A stretch of 64,000 nt of DNA from Candidatus Odyssella thessalonicensis L13 (GCF_000190415.1 NZ_AEWF01000001.1:248001-312000), one strand, 5' to 3'; shown: positions 28,495 to 38,667, counted from the first letter of the stretch. The notes: generated by a model from the letters alone, not told the origin. Translations and numbers: made by a program.

Positions 28495-29583
28495 TTATCT
28501 TAATTTTAAAGTGGATAGCCCAATTAAAGCTAATATTGTGGCAATAATCCAGAATCGGATCACAATTGTCGCCTCAGCCCATCCCTTTTTTTCAAAATGA
28601 TGATGGATGGGAGCCATTAAAAATATACGGCGTTTGGTAAGCTTGTAATAGCCAACCTGTAGGATCACTGATATAGCTTCTATAACAAATAATCCACCGA
28701 TAATCGCGAGAACAATTTCATGTTTCGTTATGACCGAAATAGTCCCCAAAGCTCCACCTGCCGCAAGAGAACCTGTGTCCCCCATAAAGACTTTTGCTGG
28801 AGGAGCATTGTACCAGAGAAATCCTAAACCTGCACCAATTACTGAACCACAGAAAATGGAAAGTTCTCCCACGTCTGGAACATGATGAATTTGCAGGTAG
28901 TTAGCAAAGACAGAGTTTCCTACTAAATAGGAAATTAAAGCAAAGCATGAGCATACTAGAACCACTGGGACAATAGCTAAACCATCCAGTCCATCGGTAA
29001 GATTAACAGCATTAGAGGCGCCAACAATTACAAAGAAACTGAAAACATAGAAAAACAGCCCTAAATCAAGAAGGTAATCTTTAAAGAAAGGGAAAGCCAA
29101 GCTGGTGGCAAATTCAGGTTTACTTTGGTTAATAATTAAATATGTGGCAGCCAATGTCATCAGACCTTGGAGCAACAATTTATTTTTTCCTGATAATCCT
29201 TTGGAGCTTTGCTTGGTTAATTTTAAATAATCATCATAGGCTCCGATTAAGCCAAATCCTAAGGTAATTGATAAAACTACCCATAAATATAGATTGGTAA
29301 GATTTCCCCAGAGTAGAGTTGTCAGGGTAATCGATATTAAGATGAGTACCCCTCCCATTGTCGGCGTTCCCTTCTTGGTTAACAGATGAGTTTCAGGCCC
29401 ATCTTCCCGTATGGGCTGTCCGTTCTTTTGCACGGACTTTAGCCATCTAATGAAAGGGGATCCAAAAATAAAGCTGATGATGAGGGCAGTTAAAATGGCC
29501 CCGCCTGTTCGAAAGGTTAAGTATTTAAAAACATTAAAAAATCCTACCTGAGTGGATAATCCAGGTAGTAAATGGAAAAGCAT
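28495..29583 (-). CDS. mraY: Phospho-N-acetylmuramoyl-pentapeptide transferase
   Basis: It makes lipid I by transferring phospho-MurNAc-pentapeptide to undecaprenyl phosphate. About ten membrane helices are visible, with the catalytic aspartate motifs GAYDDYLKL (about 114-122) and [10 protein letters not shown], and the C-terminal [13 protein letters not shown]. It follows murF by 3 bp as in the dcw cluster, but the rest of the cluster is not here. Confidence 0.96.
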   Translation of the reverse strand: MLFHLLPGLSTQVGFFNVFKYLTFRTGGAILTALIISFIFGSPFIRWLKSVQKNGQPIREDGPETHLLTKKGTPTMGGVLILISITLTTLLWGNLTNLYLWVVLSITLGFGLIGAYDDYLKLTKQSSKGLSGKNKLLLQGLMTLAATYLIINQSKPEFATSLAFPFFKDYLLDLGLFFYVFSFFVIVGASNAVNLTDGLDGLAIVPVVLVCSCFALISYLVGNSVFANYLQIHHVPDVGELSIFCGSVIGAGLGFLWYNAPPAKVFMGDTGSLAAGGALGTISVITKHEIVLAIIGGLFVIEAISVILQVGYYKLTKRRIFLMAPIHHHFEKKGWAEATIVIRFWIIATILALIGLSTLKLR

Positions 29584-29586
29584 AAT

Positions 29587-30999
29587 TTACCCCTCATGTT
29601 TGTTAGCTGCTATTAATGCTTCTGCGACTAGGCTTACTTTACTACCCTTTGAACCTTTGACTAAAACGATATCATTCGCTCTTAGCTCATTTATAATAGG
29701 CTCAATTAATTCGTGTGCAGTCGCAACAAAATTACCTTTATGGGCCTCTGGTAATGAGTCAAATGCTTGCTTCATTGCCATGCCGCCACAAAAATATACT
29801 TTATCTATATTCTTATCAACGCAAGCCTTGGCAACTTGTTGATGGTGGTCGATAGCATAGCTCCCCAACTCTAACATTTCTCCTAGAATTGCAACTTTTC
29901 TGCCATCTCCTTGAGGGATAAGGCTATTTAAAGTATTTATGGCTGCAAGAGTGGAATGCAAATTTGCATTATATGAATCATCTACCAGTTTAATAGGCTG
30001 ACCTTTTAGGTTTACTGAGTAGATCTTGCCGCGCCCTTGAATGGCAGGAACAGTCGCTAACTGCTTTAGGACTTTCTTAATATCCAATTTTAACGCTTTG
30101 GCTGTAGCGATTGCAATCAAGGCTGCATGAGCCAAATGGCGACCAATCAATGGATAGTGGAAAAACTGCTTTTCTCGGCCGCCAATTGCAAAGGTAATGG
30201 TGGCAGTAAATTCGTCGGTATGATAATCTATGAGACGGATATCGGCTGTTGCGGCCTCCCCCACTGTCACGATCTGATCCGGATAAGATTGGCACGCTTT
30301 AGTTTTGAGATAAGGCATAAATTCAGTATCTGCGGGGAGAATGGCCACCCCTTCTGCAGATAACCCATCAAAAATACAGGCTTTTTCTTTAGCAATATTT
30401 TCCAATGATCCCATTTGACCAATATGTGCAGGGGCGATCGCTGTTACAATCGCCAGATGTGGCTTAACCATTTCAGAAAGAGGGGTAATCTCACCGGGAT
30501 TATTCATGCCAATTTCAAAGATGCCAAATTTAGCTTGGCGTGGTAAGCGAGCCAGGCTTAAAGGAACTCCCCAATGATTATTATAGCTGGCAACTGAGGC
30601 AGAAACTTCACCGAAAGCAGCTAATGTATGACGCAGGACTTCTTTTGTAGTAGTCTTACCCACACTTCCTGTAATCGCAATAATCTTGGCTTTAGACCGT
30701 AAACGGCCATATCTTCCCAGTTCTTGTAATGCTTTGAAAGTGCAATCAGTAATAATCTGAGGGCACGAGCAGCCAGGAATTTGCTGGCTTACCACCACTG
30801 CAGCCGCCCCTTTTGCGGCGGCATCCTGAACATATTTATGCCCGTCGTCTTGATTCGTTTGCAAAGCAAAAAATAGATCACCAGGCTGTAGTGTTCGCGA
30901 ATCTATTGAAATTCCTGTAATTTCAAGCCCCGGTGTCAGCCGACAATTATAAATTTCCTCTATCTCTCTAGACGTCCACAGAACCATAGCCACCTTCAT
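29587..30999 (-). CDS. murF: UDP-N-acetylmuramoyl-tripeptide-D-Ala-D-Ala ligase
   Basis: It adds D-Ala-D-Ala to the UDP-MurNAc tripeptide. Domains in order are the N-terminal UDP-binding domain (IDSRTLQPGDLFFAL), the ATPase with ITGSVGKTTTKE (about 109-120) and the C-terminal ligase domain with DDSYNAN. The length of 470 is standard. The start may be ATG 30999 or the in-frame ATG four codons on. It is directly upstream of mraY, with murE and murD absent from the window. Confidence 0.95.
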   Translation of the reverse strand: MKVAMVLWTSREIEEIYNCRLTPGLEITGISIDSRTLQPGDLFFALQTNQDDGHKYVQDAAAKGAAAVVVSQQIPGCSCPQIITDCTFKALQELGRYGRLRSKAKIIAITGSVGKTTTKEVLRHTLAAFGEVSASVASYNNHWGVPLSLARLPRQAKFGIFEIGMNNPGEITPLSEMVKPHLAIVTAIAPAHIGQMGSLENIAKEKACIFDGLSAEGVAILPADTEFMPYLKTKACQSYPDQIVTVGEAATADIRLIDYHTDEFTATITFAIGGREKQFFHYPLIGRHLAHAALIAIATAKALKLDIKKVLKQLATVPAIQGRGKIYSVNLKGQPIKLVDDSYNANLHSTLAAINTLNSLIPQGDGRKVAILGEMLELGSYAIDHHQQVAKACVDKNIDKVYFCGGMAMKQAFDSLPEAHKGNFVATAHELIEPIINELRANDIVLVKGSKGSKVSLVAEALIAANKHEG

Positions 31000-31223
31000 A
31001 TAAAATTATCTCTTTAAGTATGACATATCACCTAGGCAATACCAAAGGTTTTATATAATCTTTGTGTAAATCTCTATTAAACCTAAAAAATATTTGCAGC
31101 TTAGGTTCGGATTAGTGTATCTTGATCTAAAAGTATCAAAGATTCGCTTTGTCCCGAATATTATCAATTGCAATTAATGTTAAAAGATAGTATAAATCGG
31201 GCAAGGTTATTGTTTATTCCATA

Positions 31224-31835
31224 ATGGAGACTATGTCAATGAGTTCTGTTGTAACTATCGAAGCTCAACCACGCGAAGCCCTCGGAACCGGCGGAGCACG
31301 TGCTACTCGACGCGACGGCCTGGTGCCGGGTGTTGTTTATGGGCACAATAAAGAAAATAAGTTTATTTCAATTGATCCACGTTCAATTGCGAAAGAATTG
31401 TATAAGCCTGGTTTTTTTAGCCGTTTATTCGCCCTTTCTGTCAACGGTAACACAGAACACGTTCTCGTAAAGGATGTTCAGCTTCACCCAGTTAGTGATG
31501 CTCCCCTCCATATTGATTTTATGCGAGTTTCAAAGGATTCAAAAATCCATGTTAACATTCCAGTGCACGTCATTAATGACGATAAAGCCCCTGGGGTTAA
31601 AAAAGGCGGTATGGTTAATATCGTTCACCATACATTAGAAGTTATTTGTCCAGCAGACTCAATTCCCTCTGAAATAGTTGTTGATCTGGCTAAAATTGAT
31701 GCAGGTCAAGCCGTTCATTTAACCGATATTCAGCTTCCAGCTGGTGTTGTTGCCGCTCATCCAGAGCGCGATAATACGCTTGTATCTATTGTTGCCCCTG
31801 CTGGCACAAAATCTGATGAAGGTTCCGCAGAATAA
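31224..31835 (+). CDS. rplY: 50S ribosomal protein L25/general stress protein Ctc
   Basis: It binds 5S rRNA. The long 203-residue CTC form has the L25 domain first (AQPREALGTGGARATRRDG, 12-30) and the TL5 C-terminal beta domain (HVNIPVHVINDDKAPGVKKG). The pth gene follows 8 bp later, the usual pairing. An ATG four codons downstream (MSMSS) is a possible alternative start. Confidence 0.96.
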   Translation: METMSMSSVVTIEAQPREALGTGGARATRRDGLVPGVVYGHNKENKFISIDPRSIAKELYKPGFFSRLFALSVNGNTEHVLVKDVQLHPVSDAPLHIDFMRVSKDSKIHVNIPVHVINDDKAPGVKKGGMVNIVHHTLEVICPADSIPSEIVVDLAKIDAGQAVHLTDIQLPAGVVAAHPERDNTLVSIVAPAGTKSDEGSAE

Positions 31836-31843
31836 ATATAGCT

Positions 31844-32413
31844 GTGGACTCTGCAACTTATCTACTTGTTGGTTTAGGGAATCCTGGGGCTCAGTATTCT
31901 CTAAACAGACACAATATCGGTTTTATGGCGATCGATATTATTGCTGATATGCAGCAATTTCCTAATTTCAAATCAAAGTTTTCAGGGCTTCTCAGTGAAG
32001 GTCGGATCGCGGGATCAAAAGTTATCCTTCTAAAACCACAAACCTACATGAATTTGTCTGGTCGATCGGTTGCTGAAACAGCTAAGTTTTACAAAATTCC
32101 CCTTGCTAACATCTATGTATTTCATGATGATCTTGATCTGCAGCCGGGCCGATTAAAAATTAAACGCGGTGGCGGTGCCGGTGGGCATAACGGTCTTAAG
32201 AGTATTGATCAATGTATGGGGCAAGATTATTGGCGTATCCGCATGGGCATTGGCCATCCTGGCTTTAAAGATGCTGTTAGTGGTTATGTCTTGGGCAATT
32301 TTCATAAAGACGACGAAGAATGGCTCAGTAATGTTTTAGCAAGAATTGGGAAAACGATTGAGGATCTTCTTGCTATGTCACCCAGTGACTGGCTTAATAA
32401 AATCAACACTTAA
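31844..32413 (+). CDS. pth: Peptidyl-tRNA hydrolase
   Basis: It recycles peptidyl-tRNA released by stalled ribosomes. The start codon is GTG 31844. Family signatures are LVGLGNPGAQY near residue 9, NRHNIGF with the catalytic His (about 23), KPQTYMNLSG and the Asp in VFHDDLDL (about 96). The length of 189 is normal. It is cotranscribed with rplY. Confidence 0.96.
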   Translation: MDSATYLLVGLGNPGAQYSLNRHNIGFMAIDIIADMQQFPNFKSKFSGLLSEGRIAGSKVILLKPQTYMNLSGRSVAETAKFYKIPLANIYVFHDDLDLQPGRLKIKRGGGAGGHNGLKSIDQCMGQDYWRIRMGIGHPGFKDAVSGYVLGNFHKDDEEWLSNVLARIGKTIEDLLAMSPSDWLNKINT

Positions 32414-32658
32414 GTTTTCTGTTCTTCATCGTGCTACAATAAACATTTAAATGAATTATGTAACTCATTTCCTAATTTAAATCATAACCATCTTAACTAT
32501 TAATCCGTGATAGTTTTTAGGGCATTAAAGAAATGTACAAATTTAAAAGTGTGCCTTTTATTTATTGCTAAAAATTGCGCAGTTTTCCCGTACTCAAGAT
32601 TTCTTAAACTGAGAATGATTTTGAGTAATTTATAACACTTATAAAAGAGGGTGATGTT

Positions 32659-33139
32659 ATGGTATTATTTATGGACGTAAAATTAAGACGCTGTATTATC
32701 TGCCTGGTCATGGATGGGGTAGTGAGTATTCCTAGCCAAGGTTATGAGCAAGATGATAGGAGGCCTGGAACAGACAGAGGCTTGCCGCAAACAACTATGC
32801 CCCCCTCCTCTTTCAAAAGCAGATCAGGAGGAAGTATTAAAACTTGCCCAACATGCTGATGAAGCTAAACAAGCTCTTTTCAATGCCTCTGCAGATTTAG
32901 CGGCCTACTCCAAGACAAATCCTTTTTCGTTTGGTACTTACTGTGAACTGGTAAATGTTCAGCACCAAGCGAAAATGCAAGTTTTAGGAATTGAGTATAA
33001 AAGAACACTGTTATTAGCGCATAAGACTAACCGTAAGATTTGCGAAGTAGCTGAAATTAAAAGGATTTATCGGAATATAATTGAATCTAAAGTTGCTCCG
33101 GTAATAATTCGTGTTGAAGCAGAATCATCAAAAGGTTAG
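32659..33139 (+). pseudogene. Small exported helical protein, frameshifted between leader and body
   Basis: An ORF opens at ATG 32659 after AGAGGGTGATGTT with a weak signal-like segment (KLRRCIICLVMDGVVS). The body, however, lies one frame over from about 32744 to 33139. That frame is closed upstream by a TGA, so leader and body are separated by a shift near 32740-32760. The body aligns with the neighbouring gene at 33466-33987: AYSKTNPFS with AYLKSCSEFS, then YCELVN with YSELIN. The two are therefore paralogues from a duplication. Alternatively translation starts at ATG 32744 and gives a leaderless 131-residue protein. Function unknown. Confidence 0.55.
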
Positions 33140-33465
33140 CGCCCCTCAGAATTATCTTAGGAATAAAATCAGAAAGAGTATGGCTGCTTTTTACCAAATG
33201 AAAGCAGCCACTTCTAAAAAAACTTCCTCATTCGTAAAGTCAAAGGTTCGTTATGTCTCTTATTGGGAGATGATTAATGGCCCTATTCTTCGAATTCTGT
33301 TCCCTTAGAGTAAGGTGAGGTTTCTATTCTAAGCTTTTAATACCCTCGCAAACTGTTAATTCTAGCAAAAAATTAGAAAGCTTTCTCCATTGACCCGCCT
33401 TCTCTGCTTCAGTGAAAATCGACGCGTCTACACTAGAATATTTAATGGAAAGGAATAATAGGTTT
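33140..33465. other. Intergenic spacer with a hairpin
   Basis: The spacer between the two paralogues holds a perfect 9-bp inverted repeat, GGCTGCTTT at 33182-33190 and AAAGCAGCC at 33201-33209, with a 10-base loop. No T-run follows on either strand, so it is at best a weak terminator. Nothing else is seen. Confidence 0.4.
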
Positions 33466-33987
33466 ATGGAACTTTTATTGAAAATTAAACTGGGGGTGGC
33501 AGCATTAACTGTGGGGTCAAGCTTTGTGGCGGCTTCCGACCTCGAAGATACTAAAAATCCTGACAATTCCTCCAAAACACCTCAAACAGTAAAACATCTA
33601 GAAAGCCCACTGGCTACAATTACAGAGGAAGGGTTAGACTATATTCATACTACCGACCAGGCTTCCTTAGCCGTTATGGGGGCTAACCTAGAATTAAACG
33701 CTTACCTTAAAAGTTGCAGTGAATTTTCTATTGTTGTTTATAGTGAACTTATTAACAAATTAAACAAAGCACAGACGGATTTAATAGAAGCTCGGTTTAA
33801 ATACATAGCGTTCCATCATGGAAAACGTGTTTATAGCGTTCCAGAAGCGCTAAATCTGATTAAAAGCATAGAGAATAATACTGTTAAAGATGTGTTGATT
33901 CAGGCTGAGCAAGCTATAGAGCAAATTAATGGTACAGGTAGAGTGGAAGAAGTTGCTATAAAACCAGTGAACTGTCCTCAGCAGTAA
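33466..33987 (+). CDS. Small exported helical protein, paralogue of the preceding gene
   Basis: I chose ATG 33466 because AGGAATAATAGG precedes it and it opens a clean signal peptide (MELLLKIKLGVAALTVGSSF, cleavage probably after VAA). An in-frame upstream start at 33412 would bury this leader. The mature part is helical and acidic with no known domain. A segment of about 80 residues from AYLKSCSEFS onward aligns with the frameshifted neighbour. It is probably a small periplasmic or secreted protein; role unknown. Confidence 0.65.
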   Translation: MELLLKIKLGVAALTVGSSFVAASDLEDTKNPDNSSKTPQTVKHLESPLATITEEGLDYIHTTDQASLAVMGANLELNAYLKSCSEFSIVVYSELINKLNKAQTDLIEARFKYIAFHHGKRVYSVPEALNLIKSIENNTVKDVLIQAEQAIEQINGTGRVEEVAIKPVNCPQQ

Positions 33988-34324
33988 AGGGATGTCAGTT
34001 AGATCATGAGCGGCTTCATAGGGGGGGAAGGATATGCTGTTAGAGTGTTTCATTTCTTTCCGACTCTCCTTTAGGCCTTTAACTCATCCATTTGTTCATT
34101 TCTCTAAAATAAGATTCCCTTCACATTATCTCCCAGCCTACTTCTTTAAGGTTTAAAAGCGGTAGGAAGGTATATCACCCCAAGGATCTTTTATTGTCTT
34201 GCTTTTAGATTCTTCCCCTCCTGGTTCCTTGCAAGGTAACGTCTTTTCTTTTTTTAAGTGAGCGCTAATTGTTATTTAACTTTTTTGGCCTATTTTCTCT
34301 TATGACTGCTGTAGGGAGGAATAT
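33988..34324. other. Intergenic, no feature seen
   Basis: It holds a G7 run at 34021-34027 and, at the right end, the GTAGGGAGGAA ribosome binding site of the lipoprotein gene. No ORF or RNA gene is apparent. Confidence 0.4.
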
Positions 34325-34684
34325 ATGTCAAAAATTGCAACAACTTCGCTTCTAGCAATTGTCCTGCTTTCAGGATGTGCTACTAATCAGGGCGGAGGTT
34401 TCAACAAGCAACAAGCTGGAACACTTTTAGGCGGAGCGACAGGAGCTTTACTAGGATCTCAGTTTGGTAAGGGCTCTGGCCGTCTTGTAGGCGCAGGAGT
34501 TGGAGGCGTTGTTGGAGCGCTTGCTGGCTCAGAGATTGGGAGGTCTATGGATCAAAGTGATCAGCAGCAGGCAGTGCCCCGCAATGCGGACTATTATGCG
34601 CCTGCCTATTATGCACCACCGCGTCAGGATTACCGTTATTACGACAATCGTCCTGCACGCCCTTACTATTATTATGAAGATTAA
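34325..34684 (+). CDS. Glycine-zipper 2TM lipoprotein (17 kDa surface antigen-like)
   Basis: A lipoprotein signal ends in LLSGC (Cys at 18). Residues about 30-75 form a glycine-zipper membrane segment (GTLLGGATGALLGSQFGKG and GAGVGGVVGALAGSEIG). The tail is rich in Tyr, Pro, Asp and Arg. The layout matches rickettsial 17 kDa antigen and SlyB-like outer membrane lipoproteins. A rho-independent terminator follows. Confidence 0.88.
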   Translation: MSKIATTSLLAIVLLSGCATNQGGGFNKQQAGTLLGGATGALLGSQFGKGSGRLVGAGVGGVVGALAGSEIGRSMDQSDQQQAVPRNADYYAPAYYAPPRQDYRYYDNRPARPYYYYED

Positions 34685-34689
34685 AATTA

Positions 34690-34717
34690 AACAGGGTACC
34701 TTTACGGTTCCCTGTTT
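34690..34717 (+). terminator. Terminator after the glycine-zipper lipoprotein
   Basis: AACAGGGTACC and GGTTCCCTGTT pair around a TTTAC loop with one mismatch, followed by TTGTTAATT. It lies 6 bp past the stop codon and could also serve rpsU from the opposite strand. Confidence 0.7.
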
Positions 34718-34742
34718 GTTAATTCTACTGAAAGCTTAAGAA

Positions 34743-34955
34743 TTAATAGCCTTCGCGTTCCAGGCGCTTACGCATTAATTTGCGGAAACGACGGACAGCT
34801 TCAGCCTTTTCGCGTGCTCTTTTGATGGATGGCTTTTCATTGTGACGGCGCATCTTCATCTCACGATAAATACCTTCACGTTGCAGCTTCTTTTTAAGAA
34901 CCCGCAAAGCTTGATCCACGTTATTATCACGGACTGTAACTTCCACTAAAATCAA
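34743..34955 (-). CDS. rpsU: 30S ribosomal protein S21
   Basis: The 70-residue basic protein has the S21 signature [17 protein letters not shown] and [21 protein letters not shown]21 helps 30S subunits pair with mRNA leaders. It is monocistronic here. Confidence 0.96.
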   Translation of the reverse strand: MILVEVTVRDNNVDQALRVLKKKLQREGIYREMKMRRHNEKPSIKRAREKAEAVRRFRKLMRKRLEREGY

Positions 34956-35193
34956 CCCCTTTCTATTTTAGTTTATGCAATTACTTGCATCTTACAGTAT
35001 AGGGATGGCTGGCAAATAAATCAAGCCATGTTCTATCTGTAAGAGTATATAAAAAAATTAAAGCTTAATGCTAAGCCAGACAGCTTCAATAACAATAGGC
35101 CTTAAAGTTTTTATTTAAAAATATACATTACAGATTCACATTAATTTAATAATAAAACCTTTATTATTCTCTTGTAACAAGAGGAGAATACTC

Positions 35194-35952
35194 ATGAAAA
35201 TCATAGCATTGGTTACTATTCTGCTGATAAATAACTTATGGGCATTTGATGTGCTGCGGGAAAAGGATATCATTAATAAGCATGTCAGATTTCAGATAGA
35301 AAATCTCGCCGAACCCAGCAAAGCACAAGCTGAATTTGTACAAAAACAGAAAGAGATGATTGAGGGAAAAGGCTTAAAATTGTGGGGAATAGGCCTCTTT
35401 TCTGGTACAGATCCCTTTGCTTATGGTATTAAGTTAGGAACAGCTAGTAAGTGGTCACATGTTGCCGTAGTCCTGATTGACGAAAACAAGCAACGGTATT
35501 GCTATGAATCCAACGGCTCACTTTCGCAACTATTGAAGAAGATTCCTCCCCAAGTGCAGATCCATAAGTGGAAAGATGTGGTAAGCAGGTATCCCGGACA
35601 GATTGCTACACGCAAATTCAGATTTAGCGATTCCAGTCGCAATGATGCCCATGCCATTCAGCAGTTTGTGTATAAACGATTGGGGACCCCCTATGAAAAG
35701 GATCTGGAAGACTTGGTTTTAGCTGTTTTTAGAGAAAATAAAGAAGAGAAACTTAGTTCCGTTTTCTGTTCGGAAGAAGCGGCCCATATTTTAATGGAGT
35801 TCAAATATCTCGCTAATGACCGTCTGGATGCCAATTATATTCCGCGCGATTTTTCTCAGCAAGAATTTATCCCTCTTATCGACTGCAAGTTAGGTAAAGA
35901 AAGATTGGTTAAAAAGCATGGCGTTTCCACATGCTGTTTCAGCTTGCAATAA
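35194..35952 (+). CDS. Exported YiiX/YebB-like permuted NlpC/P60 cysteine hydrolase
   Basis: The signal peptide is MKIIALVTILLINNLWA. The fold is the circularly permuted papain-like type: H89 in SKWSHVAVVL comes first, E105 in CYESNG is the likely third polar residue, and C192 in SSVFCSEEAA comes last. This His-before-Cys order is the mark of the YiiX/YebB/LRAT-like group, which acts on lipids or amide bonds rather than always on murein. Start ATG follows AAGAGGAG. The substrate is unknown; export in a symbiont makes host lipid or wall targets possible. Confidence 0.78.
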   Translation: MKIIALVTILLINNLWAFDVLREKDIINKHVRFQIENLAEPSKAQAEFVQKQKEMIEGKGLKLWGIGLFSGTDPFAYGIKLGTASKWSHVAVVLIDENKQRYCYESNGSLSQLLKKIPPQVQIHKWKDVVSRYPGQIATRKFRFSDSSRNDAHAIQQFVYKRLGTPYEKDLEDLVLAVFRENKEEKLSSVFCSEEAAHILMEFKYLANDRLDANYIPRDFSQQEFIPLIDCKLGKERLVKKHGVSTCCFSLQ

Positions 35953-35963
35953 ACCCTCGTCTC

Positions 35964-35991
35964 CTAAGCTGCATTCTATTGTGCAGCTTAG
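35964..35991. terminator. Terminator-like hairpin between convergent genes
   Basis: CTAAGCTGC and GCAGCTTAG form a perfect 9-bp stem around a 10-base loop, extendable by flanking GTCT/AGAC pairs. It sits between the stops of the YiiX-like gene and rhlE, so it could stop both. A T-run is weak. Confidence 0.6.
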
Positions 35992-36015
35992 ACAAGACTT
36001 AACTAGCCACGATAA

Positions 36016-37257
36016 TTAAGCTTTTATCAGTGATCTTTGTGCTAGAAATTTTAAAGGATCAATCAGCATAAATGGTGGAATAATTTTACCAAAACCGACA
36101 ACTTTCTCGGTAGGCTCCTCTTCTTCCATAATCTCATTCAAATCGATCTGAATTTCCTTAATATCCTGCTTAATTAAACTTTCAATACGTTTAAGCTTTT
36201 TAGTTTCACCCTTGGTAACAAACATAATGGCTACGCCATTTTTGCCTGCTCGGCCCGTGCGTCCAATACGATGGACGTAATCTTCTTCATGCACTGGGAC
36301 ATCAAAATTTATCACGAGGGTAATACCCGAAACATCTATACCGCGGGCGGCCACATCAGTGGTGACGAGGATGCGATAATTTCCTTTACGGAAATTTTCT
36401 AAGGTTTCATTGCGTGAGCGCTGATCCATATCGCCATGCAGAGCTTGGGCGGAAAAGCCATGCCGTTGCAAAGACTTAGCCAGAATATCCACATCTTTCT
36501 TTTTATTACAGAAGATAACTGTTGGCTCTACGGATGGATGACTTCTTAAGACCTTGCGTAAGGCAACCCGTTTTTGCATCTCTTCCACATAGAAAACCGA
36601 TTGTTCTATGGTTTCAGCAGTTTTAGCAGAACGAGATATTTTGATCTCGCAAGGCAATATTTGATAAGACTGGGAGATCCTCTTAATTTCCGGCGAGATG
36701 GTCGCACTAAACATTAATGTTTGGCGTAATCTTGGCAGAAAGGAGAAGATTTTATCTACCTCAGGCATAAAGCCCATGTCCAGCATGCGGTCTGCTTCAT
36801 CAATAACCACAACTTTAACATTGGTGAGAATCAACTTTCCTCTTTCAAATAAATCAATTAAACGCCCGGGAGTGGCGATTAAAATATCTACACCCTTTTT
36901 TAGGATCCGCTCCTGAATTGATATAATTTCACCACCAACAACTGAAATCGCTTTAAGATTTGTTCCAGCAGTATAGCTTAAGAAGTTGTCATAGACTTGG
37001 GTGGCCAGCTCACGCGTGGGAGCTAAGATCACCGCAGAAGGCAGACGATGTCGTGATCGTGAATGCTTTATAATTTCGATGGTCGGTAAAAGAAAAGCAG
37101 CTGTTTTTCCTGTTCCCGTCTGGGCGCAGGCTAAAATATCTTTACCTTGTAGTGCTAAGGGAATAGCCGTATTTTGGATTGGGGTAGGACAATCATATCC
37201 TAGCTTTGCTACAGTTTCAGCTAACTCAGATGTTAGCCCGATTTCAGAAAAACTCAT
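36016..37257 (-). CDS. rhlE: DEAD-box RNA helicase, RhlE-like
   Basis: It unwinds RNA using ATP, with roles in ribosome assembly and RNA decay. Motifs in order are the Q motif (PTPIQNTAIPLAL), Walker A AQTGTGKT (about 45-52), DEAD (about 153-156), SAT, and VHRIGRTGRAG. The length of 413 is that of a short RhlE. The tail is brief and not strongly basic. Confidence 0.92.
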   Translation of the reverse strand: MSFSEIGLTSELAETVAKLGYDCPTPIQNTAIPLALQGKDILACAQTGTGKTAAFLLPTIEIIKHSRSRHRLPSAVILAPTRELATQVYDNFLSYTAGTNLKAISVVGGEIISIQERILKKGVDILIATPGRLIDLFERGKLILTNVKVVVIDEADRMLDMGFMPEVDKIFSFLPRLRQTLMFSATISPEIKRISQSYQILPCEIKISRSAKTAETIEQSVFYVEEMQKRVALRKVLRSHPSVEPTVIFCNKKKDVDILAKSLQRHGFSAQALHGDMDQRSRNETLENFRKGNYRILVTTDVAARGIDVSGITLVINFDVPVHEEDYVHRIGRTGRAGKNGVAIMFVTKGETKKLKRIESLIKQDIKEIQIDLNEIMEEEEPTEKVVGFGKIIPPFMLIDPLKFLAQRSLIKA

Positions 37258-37475
37258 ACAGTAAACTCATTAAAATAATCGCTAATGCAAGAACCTTTGT
37301 TAAAGTTACATTTTGGCGTCATCAAATACTTTGTTATTTCTTGACGATTATCAAGCAAATATCAAAAAGATGAAAGAGAAAAATGCAAACAAATAGATAT
37401 AAATGCAGACAAAGGCTTTTTATAAAATGAAAATACCGTTATGATGGCAAGAAAACAAAGAAATTCGGGTGCATT

Positions 37476-38624
37476 GTGAAAATCTTCATTTCAGCGGCTG
37501 AACCATCGGGCGATATTATCGCAGGAGAAGTGATGGACTATCTTCCCTCCAACACTGTTTATTTAGGGATTGGTGGGGTGGAGATGCAAAAAAGAGGCCT
37601 TAAAAGTCTTTTTCCCATGGAAGAACTTAGTGTTATGGGATTCTTAGAGGTTGTGCCGCGTTATTTGAATATTAGAAAGCGTCTTTTTGAGACCGTAGAC
37701 AAAATTCTGAAAGAAAATCCTTCTGTGGTGCTAACAGTGGATGCTTATAGTTTTCATGTGCGTCTAGCAGAGCAGTTGCGGCAACGCGGCTTTAAAGGAC
37801 GGCTCTGCCATTATGTTTCTCCATCAGTATGGGCATGGAAAAAGGGTCGGGCTAAAGAATTAGCTTGTTTTTATGATGAGGTTTATTGCATTTTTCCTTT
37901 CGAGCCAGCCTACTTTGAACCTTATAATATAAGGGCAGAGTTTGTCGGTCATCCTGCAGCTTTTCGTCTGCCTGCTCCCGATCCTAGTTTTCGTCACCGT
38001 TATCGCTTAAATGATGCGCCAATCTTAATGATATTACCCGGCAGCCGCCTTCAGGAAATTGATAAACTGTATGAGGTTTTTATCAAAGCATCTGAAATCG
38101 CCCGTCAGACCTACCCTGACTTACAAATTGTGGTGCCGACGCTTCCTCATCTCGTTACTACCATTGAGGCGATCAATCAACGACTTAATGCTCATGTGAC
38201 TCTTATTACAGATTGCCAAGATCGATTTGCTTGTTTCAGCCAAGCCAGAGTAGCGTTAGCAGCCAGCGGAACGGTGGCTTTAGAGTTAGCCCTTAATAAA
38301 ATCCCCTGCGTTATTGGATATAAAACTTCAGCGGTCACCTATTTCTTAGCTAAGTGTTTTGCAAAAGTTAAATATATCACCGTTCTTAATATTATGGCCA
38401 ACAAGGAGCTAATTCCTGAATTTCTTCAAGATCTCTGCACTCCCGAAAATTTAGCTCAGTCTCTTGAGATTTGCTTACAACAGACGGATCTTACTTCCCA
38501 AAGTAAAGAGGTGGAACTGCAGACTGCCCTTCTTAAGAAGGCAACAGGTCTAAAGCCTCAAGAAATTGTGGCAAATCGTCTGCTAAATGCAAGAATTGAT
38601 GATTGCAAATCGAAGGATGATTGA
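37476..38624 (+). CDS. lpxB: Lipid-A-disaccharide synthase
   Basis: It joins lipid X and UDP-2,3-diacylglucosamine in lipid A synthesis. The start is GTG 37476. Signatures are AAEPSGDIIAGEVM (7-20), HYVSPSVWAWKKGR and LPGSRLQEI. The length of 382 is normal. It is separated from the usual lpxD-fabZ-lpxA group, and is followed by trhO and a glycosyltransferase. Confidence 0.95.
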   Translation: MKIFISAAEPSGDIIAGEVMDYLPSNTVYLGIGGVEMQKRGLKSLFPMEELSVMGFLEVVPRYLNIRKRLFETVDKILKENPSVVLTVDAYSFHVRLAEQLRQRGFKGRLCHYVSPSVWAWKKGRAKELACFYDEVYCIFPFEPAYFEPYNIRAEFVGHPAAFRLPAPDPSFRHRYRLNDAPILMILPGSRLQEIDKLYEVFIKASEIARQTYPDLQIVVPTLPHLVTTIEAINQRLNAHVTLITDCQDRFACFSQARVALAASGTVALELALNKIPCVIGYKTSAVTYFLAKCFAKVKYITVLNIMANKELIPEFLQDLCTPENLAQSLEICLQQTDLTSQSKEVELQTALLKKATGLKPQEIVANRLLNARIDDCKSKDD

Positions 38625-38667
38625 TTAAATTGTTGATAAGTAAAATTATATAATTAAAGAGACATCG

